Origin: AC-32 sp963717475
GTDB taxonomy: Bacteria; Actinomycetota; Thermoleophilia; Gaiellales; Gaiellaceae
Reading direction: 5' to 3'
DNA: 64,000 nucleotides
NCBI GenBank assembly: GCA_963717475.1
Contig: OY970337.1
Location: 124,001-188,000 of the forward strand
Shown: piece by piece, positions 40,985 through 50,246 of the stretch
Layout of the letters: each line of letters opens with the position of its first letter
Position numbering within the stretch: the first letter of the stretch is position 1
Notes under the pieces: generated by a model
What the model was told of the DNA's origin: nothing
Database searches by the model: none
The model's input: only the letters and a program-made list of their open reading frames with translations
Program-made: the position numbers and the translations under genes

Positions 40985-42518
40985 TCAGGAAGCGGCTGCG
41001 ACGATCTCGTCCGAGAGGCTCGGGAAGCCGCGCAGGAACTCGGCGCGCTCGGCCTTGAAGCGCTCGACGAGAGCGCGGTACTCGTCCTCGCGGCCCTGCT
41101 CGGCGTACAACCGCCGCGGCTGCAGAACGTCGAGCTCGTCGATTCCCGGCACCGCGGAAGCGACGAAGTAGCCGAAGTCAGGATCGCGCTCCCACTCGAT
41201 CGTGCCCTCGGCGATGCCCTTCACGATTGCCGAGGAGTGCTTGATCCGCACCTTGCGCGAGCGCTCGTCGCTCCTCGGGACCGCCCACGCGCCCGGTGTT
41301 CATCACGTAGACCTCGAGCGGGTTCTCTGCGAGCAGCTCGAGGAAGCGGTTGCCCTGGAGGTCGTGCGGCATCGGGAAGAACGGGTTCGTCCCCGGCACG
41401 CGCATGAACTTGCCGGCCTCGTCGGCGCCGCCGGCGCTCGTGCCGGTCGTCTCGCCGAGCATGAAGAAGGCGGCCGCCTGCGGGCCTTCCAGCTTCGCGA
41501 CGGCGGGAACGATGTTCTCGTTCTTGTTCAGGATCAGGAGGAAGTGCGCCTCGTCGATCTCGTCCGAGGCCGCGCTCTCGATCACCGAGAACGGGAAGGT
41601 CGCGCGGCCGTTCGACGTGTAGTTCGTGTCGTAGAAATCGACCTCGTCGCCGTGCTGCGAGACGTTCTCGAGGTACGAGTCGGGCTGGGTGACCGCCCCG
41701 TAGATGGTCGGCTCGTCGTCGGGATTCAGGCCGAAGGTCTTCGCGAAGCAGCCGTTCTCGGTCGCGTAGACGCGGCCGTTCGGCATCCATGCGACGAAGT
41801 CGTCCTGCACCGGCAGCGAGCCGTTCTGGCGCGTGAAGGTGGTCGTCGTCTTGCCGGTGCCCGAGAGGCCTACGATCAGGCCGACGCGCTTGCCCTGCTC
41901 GGTCGGGATGATCTTGCAGCCGGCGTGCAGCGGGATCCCGCCGCTGTCGTAGACGAGCTTGTTCCACATCCGCAGGCCGCCCTTCTTCGACTCGCCGAAG
42001 TAGTCGGAGTTGAAGACGCGCGTCACGCCCTGCTCGAGGTCGACCGCGATCAGGCGGTCGTCCGGGTAACCGTCGGCCTTCAGGTTCGGCGTGTAGATCA
42101 CCGTCAGCTCCGGCTCGATCTCCTCGCCCTCGCCGGCGAAGTACAGCTGCTGCTGCATCCCCGCGATGTTCGCGTTGGCGGTCTCGATGTAGAGCCGGGC
42201 CGGCGTGCGGAACTCCGGATCGCTGCCGATGTAGCCGTCGACGACGACCATCTCCTGCTCGGCGATATAGGCGTCCTGCGCCTCGGCCCACTTGCGGCCT
42301 TCCTCGCGCGTGATCGATTGGTTCTGGCCGTCGGGCTCGTCCGTGACGATGTAGGTCGAGCCTTTCGAGCGGCTGACCACCTCGGTCTGCACGTTGACGT
42401 TCCCGTGCTGCGTCCGCCGCGCGTTCGGCATTTGCGCGGCGAGCTCCTTGAGCTCGTCGGCGGAGGGGTTTTCGAGGACCGAGGCCGCCGGAGGCAGCCG
42501 AAACAGCATCTTGGCCAC
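40985..42518 (-). CDS. pckA: phosphoenolpyruvate carboxykinase (ATP), frameshifted
   Basis: 511 residues after correcting one extra base at about 41277-41283, between NTGRVGGP and RSDERSRKVRIKHSSAIVKG. P-loop GLSGTGKTTTTF and kinase-2 LPVQDDFVAWMPN identify the ATP-dependent family (EC 4.1.1.49). Metal/substrate residues occur in KNENIVPAVAKLEGPQAAAF and FMLGETTGTSAGG. It decarboxylates oxaloacetate to PEP, feeding gluconeogenesis from the adjacent TCA genes. The frame break removes the last 80 residues as sequenced. Confidence 0.9.
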
Positions 42519-42571
42519 GCGAGGAGTCTAGCGGCGCTCCGGAGCGGAAACCGCTCCTGCACAATGCGGCG

Positions 42572-43129
42572 ATGACGGTCTCTTCGCCGCAAACGAGGCG
42601 AATCGTGGTTCTCAAGCGCCTGCGCGGGGCTCGCCGGTGGCTCGTCTTCGTGCTGGCGGCGATCGCGCTCGCGCTTATTCCGTGGACCGCCTATCTGAGC
42701 GCGACGCTGCCGGGGGAGCATGTCGCCCATCACTGGGACGTCGCCTGGGCCGGCTTCGACGTCTTCGAGGCGGCGGCGCTCACGGCCACGCTCGTCGCGC
42801 TCGTCCGCCACTCGACGCGCCTTCCCGTCCTCGCCGCGATCGCGGGGACGGCGCTTCTCACGGACGCCTGGTTCGACCTGCTGACCTCGACCCCCGGCCG
42901 CGACCGCGGGTGGGCGCTCGTGGAGGCCGTCCTCGGCGAGCTGCCGCTCGCGGCGCTCTGCTTCTGGCTCGCCTACGACTCTGCGGACGCGATCGTCAGC
43001 GCCGCGAACGAGTCGGCTTCGGCAGCTGGCCTTCCAACCACATCGCCGCGAGACCGACCCGGCCAAGACCCAGCACACGTTCGTACAGCAGGTAGCGAGG
43101 CTCCCAGCGCGGGAAGAACTTCGCGTTGA
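42572..43129 (+). CDS. small integral membrane protein, hypothetical
   Basis: About 185 residues with four hydrophobic helices (WLVFVLAAIALALIPWTAYL; WAGFDVFEAAALTATLVALV; LPVLAAIAGTALLTDAWFDL; LVEAVLGELPLAALCFWLAY). No family recognised. The last ~45 residues (from ANESASAAG) run antisense into the end of the next gene and are compositionally odd, so the real stop may be earlier or a frameshift hides it. It diverges from pckA. Confidence 0.6.
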   Translation: MTVSSPQTRRIVVLKRLRGARRWLVFVLAAIALALIPWTAYLSATLPGEHVAHHWDVAWAGFDVFEAAALTATLVALVRHSTRLPVLAAIAGTALLTDAWFDLLTSTPGRDRGWALVEAVLGELPLAALCFWLAYDSADAIVSAANESASAAGLPTTSPRDRPGQDPAHVRTAGSEAPSAGRTSR

Positions 43130-44906
43130 AGCGGTGAAGCCGCTCGATCTGAAAGACCGAGTCGGCCAGTAGCAGGCCTCTGCCGACCAGTCGCTCGAGG
43201 CCGCTCCGAGGCGAGTGGATGAAGCGGGCGAAGGCTGCAAAGTTGAGCGAGACCTCCTCCACGCCGCGGTCCCGCAGCAGCTCGATCCCGCGCGCGACGA
43301 GGAACTCGGTCAATCCGTTCGGCGTGTCCTTGTCGCGGCGCATCAGCGACAGGGAGACCGCGGGCCGCCCGTAGCTCGGTGCGAAGTGGAGGAAGGCGCG
43401 GATGCGCCCCTCGCCGTCGTGGCCGATCAGGACGAGACTGTCGCCGTGGTCGTCGCGGCGCAGCTCGTCGAGCGCCATGCTGAAGCCGCGCTCCCTCTGG
43501 GCGCCGCGCCAGCTCCGGCTGACTCGCTCGAGCTCGCCGAGCTCGCTTGGGGACAGGTCGGCCAGCGGGCGCAGGCTCGCCGCGTAGCCCTGCTTCTCGA
43601 GCCGCGTGACCGACTGCCGCACCTTGCGAATCGCTCGGCCCTCGAGCGAGAACGCGTGCGTGTCGACGATCGCCTCGTCGCCCAGGTAGAGCGAGCGCAG
43701 CCCGAGCTGGGCCCAGAGCGGTCGCAGGCGCTCCCCGGCGCCGATCGCCGCGAGCTTCAGCCCGCGAGCTTCCGCGAACGCGCTCAGCTCGAGCAGCAGG
43801 CCCGGCAGCGCATCGTCGGGTCCGACCGGGTCGCCCGAGACGACGAGGACCCCGGTCTCGACCCGGTAGCCGAGGAAGGCGCGGCGGTCCGGGCTGAACA
43901 GGTAGTGCTGGTCGCGGCGGAGCTTGAAGTAGGCGAGCGTGTCGACGCCGTGGCGGCGGACGAGCTCGCGGGCCAGGTGCCGCGCCTCGCCGGTCGGATA
44001 GGCGCGCGGGACGGCCAGCGGCCGGAACAGCAGGTACGCGCACCACGCGAACGTCAGCAGGCCTGCCAGGCCGACGGCCTCGTCGACGAGGGCGAGCTCG
44101 CCCCGGAAGACGATCGGTCCCGGCTGCCAGGCGAGCGAGTCGAAAGTCTCGCGGACGACCGCGGCAATCGATGCGCTCTCCGGGGCGGCCAGCCAGACCG
44201 CAAACGCGCAAAGCAGCAAGCTCGACCCCGCGAGCAGCGGCACCAACCGCACCGCGGAGCGCAGGCTGACCGGGTCGGGCCGGACGCAGAAGGCCGAGCG
44301 ACCGACCCACAGGATCCCGGCGACGGCGAGGCTGCCCGCGGCCTCCTCGACGTCGAGGCCCTTGAGCAGGTCGAGCAGCGCGAGCCCGACGAGCAGGAGC
44401 ACCGCGAGCCGCAGCGCGCTCTGGCGGCGGCGCCAGAGGTACGGCGCGGTCACCAGCAGCAGCAGCGAGGCAGGCACGGCGGCGGCATGGGAAACCCGCA
44501 GCGCGGCGAGCGGAGTCACCTGGAGAAGCAGGTCGTCGCGCCAGGCGATGTTCGGCGTGACCGCGGAGGCCAGGTTCACCAGTCCCGCGAGCACGGCCAG
44601 GATCGCAGCGAGCCTCGGCAGCGGCGCGAAGCGCTCCACGCGGGCCAGCGGCGCCGGACAGGTGTGCAGGCCGAGACGCCATGCAGCGGTGTCGCGGCGG
44701 GAGGGGAGGAGGTCCTGCCAGTCCTTCGCGACGAGCCAGAGGCCTGCGGAGGCGATCGCGAGCGCGGTCACCCGCTGCTCGATCCGGTCGAACGCGAGCG
44801 CGCCGGCGAGGGCGAGCAGGACCGCGGCGCCGAGGTGCCACTCGTGCACGCGCGCGCCGAGGACGTAGACCCGCGGGCCCAGACGATGACGATCGATCCG
44901 CAGCAT
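42996..44906 (-). CDS. lysylphosphatidylglycerol synthase-like membrane protein (DUF2156)
   Basis: 636 residues. Seven or so membrane helices in the N-terminal half, then a cytoplasmic DUF2156/LPG_synthase_C domain: DQHYLFSPDRRAFLGYRVET, GVLVVSGDPVGPDDALPGLL, a GNAT-like fold ending in LHRFNAKFFPRWEPRYLLYE. Proteins of this layout transfer lysine or alanine from tRNA to phosphatidylglycerol, or act as flippases. The N-terminal part lacks an aminoacyl-tRNA-synthetase fusion of the LysX type. Substrate inferred only. It overlaps a plus-strand gene by 134 bases. Confidence 0.82.
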   Translation of the reverse strand: MLRIDRHRLGPRVYVLGARVHEWHLGAAVLLALAGALAFDRIEQRVTALAIASAGLWLVAKDWQDLLPSRRDTAAWRLGLHTCPAPLARVERFAPLPRLAAILAVLAGLVNLASAVTPNIAWRDDLLLQVTPLAALRVSHAAAVPASLLLLVTAPYLWRRRQSALRLAVLLLVGLALLDLLKGLDVEEAAGSLAVAGILWVGRSAFCVRPDPVSLRSAVRLVPLLAGSSLLLCAFAVWLAAPESASIAAVVRETFDSLAWQPGPIVFRGELALVDEAVGLAGLLTFAWCAYLLFRPLAVPRAYPTGEARHLARELVRRHGVDTLAYFKLRRDQHYLFSPDRRAFLGYRVETGVLVVSGDPVGPDDALPGLLLELSAFAEARGLKLAAIGAGERLRPLWAQLGLRSLYLGDEAIVDTHAFSLEGRAIRKVRQSVTRLEKQGYAASLRPLADLSPSELGELERVSRSWRGAQRERGFSMALDELRRDDHGDSLVLIGHDGEGRIRAFLHFAPSYGRPAVSLSLMRRDKDTPNGLTEFLVARGIELLRDRGVEEVSLNFAAFARFIHSPRSGLERLVGRGLLLADSVFQIERLHRFNAKFFPRWEPRYLLYERVLGLGRVGLAAMWLEGQLPKPTRSRR

Positions 44907-44963
44907 GACCCAGTCACACCATAGCCCGACTCCGAGTCGCGCTCATTCGGTAGGTTCCGAGAC

Positions 44964-46646
44964 GTGGAGGCGAAGCACGACGTCCTCGTCGTCGGTGCCG
45001 GCTGCGCGGGGATGCGCGCGGCCATCGAGGCACATGATGCGGGCGCCGACGTCGCGCTGATCTCGAAGATCCACCCGGTGCGCAGCCACTCCGGCGCCGC
45101 CGAGGGCGGCATCAACGCCGCGCTCGGGAACGCCTCGGAGGACGATCCGGAGAAGCACGCCTTCGACACCGTCAAGGGCTCCGACTACCTCGGCGACCAG
45201 GACGCGATCCAGATCCTCTGCGACGAGGCGCCCGACGACGTCTACCAGCTCGAGAACTGGGGCGCGGTCTTCTCGCGAACGGACGACGGCCGCATCGCCC
45301 AGCGCCCGTTCGGCGCGGCCGGCGAGCCCCGGACCGCCTACGCCGCGGACATCACGGGCCACGTCCTCGTGCACGTGCTCTACGAGCAGGTGATGAAGCG
45401 CGAGATCAAGGTCTACGAGGAGTACTTCGTCTGGAAGCTCGCCGTCGACGACCACCGCTGCCAGGGCGTGATCGCGTGGAACCTCCTGGACGGCGGGCTC
45501 GCGACGATCGGCGGGAAGACGGTCATCCTCGCGACCGGCGGCGCGGGCCGGCTCTACGTCGGCACGACGAACGCCTACGCGTGCACCGGCGACGGGATGG
45601 CGCTCGCGCTTCGCGAGGGTGTCGCGCTGAAGGACATGGAGATGATGCAGTTCCACCCGACGACGCTTGCGCCGACCGGCGTCCTGATCACCGAGGGCTG
45701 CCGCGGCGAGGGCGCCTACCTGCTCAACTCGGAGGGCGACCGCTTCCTCAAGAACTACGCGCCGAACGCGATGGAGCTCGCCTCGCGTGACGTCATCTCG
45801 CGCGCGGAGCAGACCGAGATCGACGAGGGCCGCGGCGTCGACGGCAACGTGCTGCTCGACCTGCGCCACCTCGGCGCCGACAAGATCCTCGAGCGGCTGC
45901 ACGGGACCCGCGAGCTCTCGATGGTGTTCGCGGGCGTGGACCCGATCTACGAGCCGATCCCGGTCCGGCCTGGGTCTCACTACCACATGGGCGGCGTCGA
46001 CACGGACGTCTGGGGCCTGACGTCACTCGAGGGTCTCTACGCGGCCGGCGAATGCGCGTGCGTGTCGGTGCACGGCGCGAACCGGCTCGGCGGCAACGCA
46101 CTCATGGAAACGATCACCTTCGGCAAGCGGTCCGGGGCCCACGCGGCCGAGTGGGCGCTCGCGCACACGACGGTCGAGGTGCCCGAGTCGCTGGAGGCTG
46201 ACGCCGAGCGCGAGCTGCGGACGCTTCTCGACCGCGCCGATGGGGAGCGCCCCTGGTCGATCCGGAACGAGCTCGCCGAGACGATGCACGAGAACTTCGG
46301 TGTCTTCCGCCGCGAGGAGCAGATGCGCAAGCAGGGTGAGATCGTCGGCTCGCTCCGCGAGCGGTACGAGCAAGTCGTCGTCGAGGACAAGGGCGACGTG
46401 TTCAACAGCGACCTCACGCAGGCACTCGAGCTCGGCTTCCTGCTCGAGCTCGCGGACTGCATGGTCGTCGCCGGCCTGGAGCGCAAGGAGAGTCGCGGCG
46501 CCCACGCGCGGCCGTACGACTATCCGGAGCGCGACGACGAGAACTTCATGCGGCACACGCTCGTCACCTGGCAGGACGGGCAGCCGAAGCTGAACTGGAA
46601 GCCGGTGACCATGACGAAATGGCAGCCGATGGAGCGCACGTATTGA
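44964..46646 (+). CDS. sdhA: succinate dehydrogenase/fumarate reductase flavoprotein subunit
   Basis: 560 residues from GTG 44964. FAD-binding VLVVGAGCAGMRAAIEAHDA and the covalent-FAD histidine motif RSHSGAAEGGINAALGN. Substrate-binding and proton-delivery residues in MEMMQFHPTTLAPTGVLITE, CRGEGAYLLNSEGDRF and VRPGSHYHMGGVDTDVWG, plus GECACVSVHGANRLGGNALM. It oxidises succinate to fumarate. A lipoprotein gene, not sdhB, follows directly. Confidence 0.94.
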   Translation: MEAKHDVLVVGAGCAGMRAAIEAHDAGADVALISKIHPVRSHSGAAEGGINAALGNASEDDPEKHAFDTVKGSDYLGDQDAIQILCDEAPDDVYQLENWGAVFSRTDDGRIAQRPFGAAGEPRTAYAADITGHVLVHVLYEQVMKREIKVYEEYFVWKLAVDDHRCQGVIAWNLLDGGLATIGGKTVILATGGAGRLYVGTTNAYACTGDGMALALREGVALKDMEMMQFHPTTLAPTGVLITEGCRGEGAYLLNSEGDRFLKNYAPNAMELASRDVISRAEQTEIDEGRGVDGNVLLDLRHLGADKILERLHGTRELSMVFAGVDPIYEPIPVRPGSHYHMGGVDTDVWGLTSLEGLYAAGECACVSVHGANRLGGNALMETITFGKRSGAHAAEWALAHTTVEVPESLEADAERELRTLLDRADGERPWSIRNELAETMHENFGVFRREEQMRKQGEIVGSLRERYEQVVVEDKGDVFNSDLTQALELGFLLELADCMVVAGLERKESRGAHARPYDYPERDDENFMRHTLVTWQDGQPKLNWKPVTMTKWQPMERTY

Positions 46647-47431
46647 CCCGGCGCTCTGCTGCGGCGGTGCTCGTCGCTGCGCCGATGCTCGCCGGTTGCG
46701 GGGGCGGCGGCGGGAGCAGCAGCGCGTCGCCGGAGACCGTCACTTCTGCGGCTGCGAAGACCGCGCGGGCGGGCAGCGTCAAGGCCGACTTCACGATCTC
46801 CGGCGCCGGTGCGAAGGGTGAGGGCAGCGGCACCTTCAACACCGGCGGCGACCGCTCCGGGCGGTCGACGGTGAACCTCGAGGTGAACAGGCGCGTCAAC
46901 GCCGTCGAGACGATCATCGCCGGCAAGATCCTCTACCTGCGATCGCGCGTATTCGCGCAGGCCGGCCTCACCGGCCCGAAGGACTGGCTCAAGGTGGACC
47001 TGGCTCAGCTCTCCCAGCAGGGCGGCGGCCTGAGCAACCTCGCCGCTGCGAGCCCTTCGCCGACGACGGCGCTCGTCTACCTGCGCGGCGCGAAGAATGC
47101 GAAGAAGGTCGGCACGGACTCGGTCGCCGGGGTCGACGCGACGCACTACCGCGTGACCGCCGACCTCCAGCGCGCGGCTGCGCGGTCGAGCGGCAGCGAC
47201 AAGGCGTCGGCCCAGGAAGCGATGCAGCTCAGCGGCCGGAAGACGATGCCGATGGACGCGTGGGTCGACGGCGATGGATACCTGCGCAAGGTCGCGTGGG
47301 CGGAGCACACGTCCGCCGGCACCGGCGCGAAGGTCAGCATGGTGCTGCATGATTTCCACGCGCCCGTCAAGATCGAGCCGCCGTCGGGGCACGTGATCGA
47401 CCTACTGCAGAGACTCTCGGGAGGAAACTAA
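46643..47431 (+). CDS. lipoprotein with LppX/LolA-like fold, embedded in the sdh operon
   Basis: 262 residues from TTG 46643, overlapping the sdhA stop (TTGA). Lipoprotein signal with lipobox MLAGC and a Gly-rich linker. The mature part (VKADFTISGAGAKGEGSGTF; VETIIAGKILYLRSRVFAQA; DSVAGVDATHYRVTADLQRA; MDAWVDGDGYLRKVAWAEHT) matches LppX/LprG-like U-shaped lipid-carrier proteins common in actinobacteria. Location between sdhA and sdhB is unexpected; transcriptional coupling is clear but no functional link is known. Confidence 0.78.
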   Translation: MTRRSAAAVLVAAPMLAGCGGGGGSSSASPETVTSAAAKTARAGSVKADFTISGAGAKGEGSGTFNTGGDRSGRSTVNLEVNRRVNAVETIIAGKILYLRSRVFAQAGLTGPKDWLKVDLAQLSQQGGGLSNLAAASPSPTTALVYLRGAKNAKKVGTDSVAGVDATHYRVTADLQRAAARSSGSDKASAQEAMQLSGRKTMPMDAWVDGDGYLRKVAWAEHTSAGTGAKVSMVLHDFHAPVKIEPPSGHVIDLLQRLSGGN

Positions 47432-47478
47432 GTGACCCATTCGGCAATGACTGGGCGCCATCACCGAAAGGATCACTC

Positions 47479-48552
47479 GTGAACGTCGCGCTCAAGATCT
47501 GGCGGTTCGACCCGCAGTCGGGCGAGCGCGTCCTGCGCGAGTACGAGGTCGACGCCCCCGAATGGGCCTGCCTGCTCGACGTCCTCGACCTGATCAAGGA
47601 CAAGCACGACGGGACGCTCGCCTACCGCAAGAGCTGCCGGATGATGATCTGCGGCTCCTGCGGGATGCGCATGGACGGGGCCGCGGTGCTGGCGTGCAAG
47701 GAGCGGATGAAGCCGATCGTCGACGCGGGCCACGTCCCGGTGATCTCGCCGATGGGCAACCTGCCGGTGCTGAAGGACCTCGTGGTCGACATGAACCCGT
47801 TCTGGGGCAAGATCCGAGCGGTCAAGCCCTGGCTCGACCCCGGCTACGACGAGGTCGCCGAGAAGGAGCGGATCGTCTCGCAGCAGGAGATGAACGTCAT
47901 CCACAAGGAGGCGCTCTGCATCATGTGCGGCTGCTGCGTCTCCGAGTGCAACTCGATGGAGGCCGACCCGGAGTTCCTCGGGCCCGCGGCGCTCGCGAAG
48001 GGGTTCCGCTTCGTCGGCGATGCGCGCGACCAGGCAGACGTCGACCGGCTCAACACGTTGAACTCCGAGCATGGGATCTGGGACTGCACGCGCTGCTACT
48101 TCTGCAATGAGCGCTGCCCGAAGGGAGTCGACCCGCGCGACGCGATCGCCAAGCTGGGCGCCGAGTCGGTCAAGCAGGGGATCGACCACGACATGGGCGC
48201 GAAGCACGCGAAGTGGTTCGTCCGCTCCGCGGAGACGACGGGCTGGCTGCGCGAGACCGAGCTCGTGCCGAAGACGCAGGGGTTCGTCGAGGCGATCAAG
48301 CAGACCGGCTTCGCCCTGAAGCTGGCCAGGAAAGGAAAGGTGCCGCCGCCGTTCCCGCCGCACGTCGCGGCAGACGTCAAGGAGGCGCGCGCGCTGCGCG
48401 AGCTGACGCAGGCGCAGGGGCGCGAGGGCGCCCTCGGGATCGTCCAGGGCGAGCACGCGCTCGGCCGCATCGAGTTCACGGAGGAGGCGGGGGTGCGCGA
48501 GAACGCTCCGGAGATCCAGCCCGGCGTCGAGCCGCCGCACGCGGAGGGCTGA
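47479..48552 (+). CDS. sdhB: succinate dehydrogenase iron-sulfur subunit
   Basis: 357 residues from GTG 47479 (AAAGGATCA precedes it). The N-terminal 2Fe-2S domain has CRMMICGSCGMRMDGAAVLA C-type ligands. The C-terminal ferredoxin-like domain has CIMCGCCVSECNSM and CTRCYFCNERCPKGVDP. A C-terminal extension of about 120 residues after the clusters is longer than canonical SdhB. It passes electrons from SdhA to the membrane-proximal subunit encoded next. Confidence 0.92.
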   Translation: MNVALKIWRFDPQSGERVLREYEVDAPEWACLLDVLDLIKDKHDGTLAYRKSCRMMICGSCGMRMDGAAVLACKERMKPIVDAGHVPVISPMGNLPVLKDLVVDMNPFWGKIRAVKPWLDPGYDEVAEKERIVSQQEMNVIHKEALCIMCGCCVSECNSMEADPEFLGPAALAKGFRFVGDARDQADVDRLNTLNSEHGIWDCTRCYFCNERCPKGVDPRDAIAKLGAESVKQGIDHDMGAKHAKWFVRSAETTGWLRETELVPKTQGFVEAIKQTGFALKLARKGKVPPPFPPHVAADVKEARALRELTQAQGREGALGIVQGEHALGRIEFTEEAGVRENAPEIQPGVEPPHAEG

Positions 48553-49436
48553 TGCAGAGGGTCGCCTACTACACCGGCTGCCTTGCGGCGCTGTCGGCGA
48601 AGGAGCTGAACAGCGCGACGAAGGCCCTTGCGCCGAAGCTCGGGCTGGAGCTCGTCGAGCTCGAGTCGGTCACGTGCTGCGGCGCGGGCGACATCCACGA
48701 GGCCGAGCCCGACTACTACCTGCACCTGAACGCGCGGATCCTCGCCTACGCCGAGGAGACGGGCTGCGAAACGCTGATGACGATCTGCAACGTCTGCACG
48801 CTCAACCTGCGGCAGGCGAACTGGCAGCTGAAGAACGACGAGGAGCTGCGCGCGCGGGTCAACAAGAACCTCGAGACCGTCGGCGTCCCGCCCTACAGCG
48901 GCGACGTCGAGGTCAGGCACCTCCTCTGGCTGATCGCGGAAGGCGACGGCTACGAGCAGCTCAAGGTCGCGGCGCACAAGGGGCTGAAGGGCTTGAAGAT
49001 CGCGCCGTTCTACGGCTGCCAGATCCTGCGGCCGTCGAAGATCCTCGGCTTCGAGGACCCGGACCGGCCGTGGTCGCTCGAGGCGATCATCCAGGCGTGC
49101 GGCGGGCAGCCGGTCGACTATCCGGCGAAGATCAAGTGCTGCGGGTTCCCGATCATCCAGGCACGCGAGGAGGTCGCCCTCAGCGAGCTGATCCAGCCGA
49201 TCGAGCAGGCGGTGGAGGCAGGCGCCGACGCGATGGTCACCCCGTGCCCGCTCTGCCATCTCTCGCTCGACGCGTGGCAGCTCAAGCTCCGGAAGGCGAC
49301 CGGCAAGGACTTCGCGATGCCGATCCTGCACCTCTCGCAGCTGATCGGCGTGGCGGCCGGGCTCGAGGAGTCGGAGCTGCAGTTCAAGCGGCACGTCGTC
49401 TCGGTCGATCCGGTCACCTCCAAGCTCGAGGTCTAA
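48552..49436 (+). CDS. CCG-domain subunit, SdhE/HdrB-like, non-canonical succinate dehydrogenase anchor
   Basis: 294 residues, ATG 48552 sharing one base with the sdhB stop. Two CCG modules: the first with VAYYTGCLAAL, SVTCCGAGDIH and CNVC; the second with FYGCQILRPS, IKCCGFPIIQ and PCPLCHLSLDAW. This heterodisulfide-reductase-B type protein replaces the cytochrome b anchor in type-E succinate:quinone reductases of archaea, some actinobacteria and others. It has no membrane helix; attachment would be peripheral. Cys-rich motifs likely bind a noncubane Fe-S cluster. Confidence 0.88.
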   Translation: MQRVAYYTGCLAALSAKELNSATKALAPKLGLELVELESVTCCGAGDIHEAEPDYYLHLNARILAYAEETGCETLMTICNVCTLNLRQANWQLKNDEELRARVNKNLETVGVPPYSGDVEVRHLLWLIAEGDGYEQLKVAAHKGLKGLKIAPFYGCQILRPSKILGFEDPDRPWSLEAIIQACGGQPVDYPAKIKCCGFPIIQAREEVALSELIQPIEQAVEAGADAMVTPCPLCHLSLDAWQLKLRKATGKDFAMPILHLSQLIGVAAGLEESELQFKRHVVSVDPVTSKLEV

Positions 49437-50246
49437 GTGCGGGTCACGCGGCTCGCGGGCGCCGCGGCCGCGGCGGGGCTCGCCTGGGGTCATTTCGAGG
49501 CGGGCTGGGTGCGGCTCGAGACACTGGCCTGTCCCGTGCCCGGGCTGCCTCCGGAGCTCGAGGGCCTGCGGATCGCGCACCTCTCCGACTTCCACCTCGG
49601 CTTTCCCTCGCGCGGCTCGGCTGCGGTCGAGCGCGCGGTGGACTGGGTCGAGGAACGGCAGCCCGACCTGACGCTGATCAGCGGCGACCTGCTCTCGCGC
49701 CGGTCGGGTGAAGAGCGCTTGCGCGGGCTGCTTGCGCGCCTGCCGCGCTGCTACGCGGTGCTCGGCAACCACGACTTCGCCCAGTCACGCGACCCGTTCT
49801 CGCACCCGGCCGGGGTGCTCGACCTCGAGCCGGCGACCTTGCTCATGGACGACTCGCGGACGCTCGAGCTGCGCGGCCGGACGATCCAGATCGTCGGCGT
49901 CGACCCCCGGTCGTACCGCCATCGCCGGGCGCACCCCGAGCAGCGCGTCGACCCGGACGCCGACCTGCGCATCCTGCTCTGCCATTTCCCGGACGTCATC
50001 GACCGGCTCCCGGCAGGCGCGTTCCACCTCGTTGTCTCCGGCCACCTGCACGCGGGCCAGATCTGCGTCCCGTGGCCGGGCGGGCGCCTGCGGCTGGCCC
50101 ACATCCGCTGGACCTACATCCGCGGCCTCTACCAGCGGCCGGGCGGGACCCTGCACCTCTCAGCAGGCCTCGGCACGACGTTCGTCCCGTTCCGTTTCCT
50201 CGCGCGGCCCGAGGCGACGGAGCTGGTCCTACAATCAGGACGATGA
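49437..50246 (+). CDS. metallophosphoesterase (calcineurin-like)
   Basis: 269 residues, GTG immediately after the preceding stop. Binuclear metal motifs: HLSDFHLG (DxH), ISGDLLSR (GD), LGNHDFAQ (GNHD), LCHFPDVIDR and SGHLHAGQI (GHxH). A single N-terminal hydrophobic segment suggests membrane association. Resembles YaeI-type UDP-2,3-diacylglucosamine-pyrophosphatase-like phosphodiesterases. Substrate unknown. Confidence 0.88.
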   Translation: MRVTRLAGAAAAAGLAWGHFEAGWVRLETLACPVPGLPPELEGLRIAHLSDFHLGFPSRGSAAVERAVDWVEERQPDLTLISGDLLSRRSGEERLRGLLARLPRCYAVLGNHDFAQSRDPFSHPAGVLDLEPATLLMDDSRTLELRGRTIQIVGVDPRSYRHRRAHPEQRVDPDADLRILLCHFPDVIDRLPAGAFHLVVSGHLHAGQICVPWPGGRLRLAHIRWTYIRGLYQRPGGTLHLSAGLGTTFVPFRFLARPEATELVLQSGR

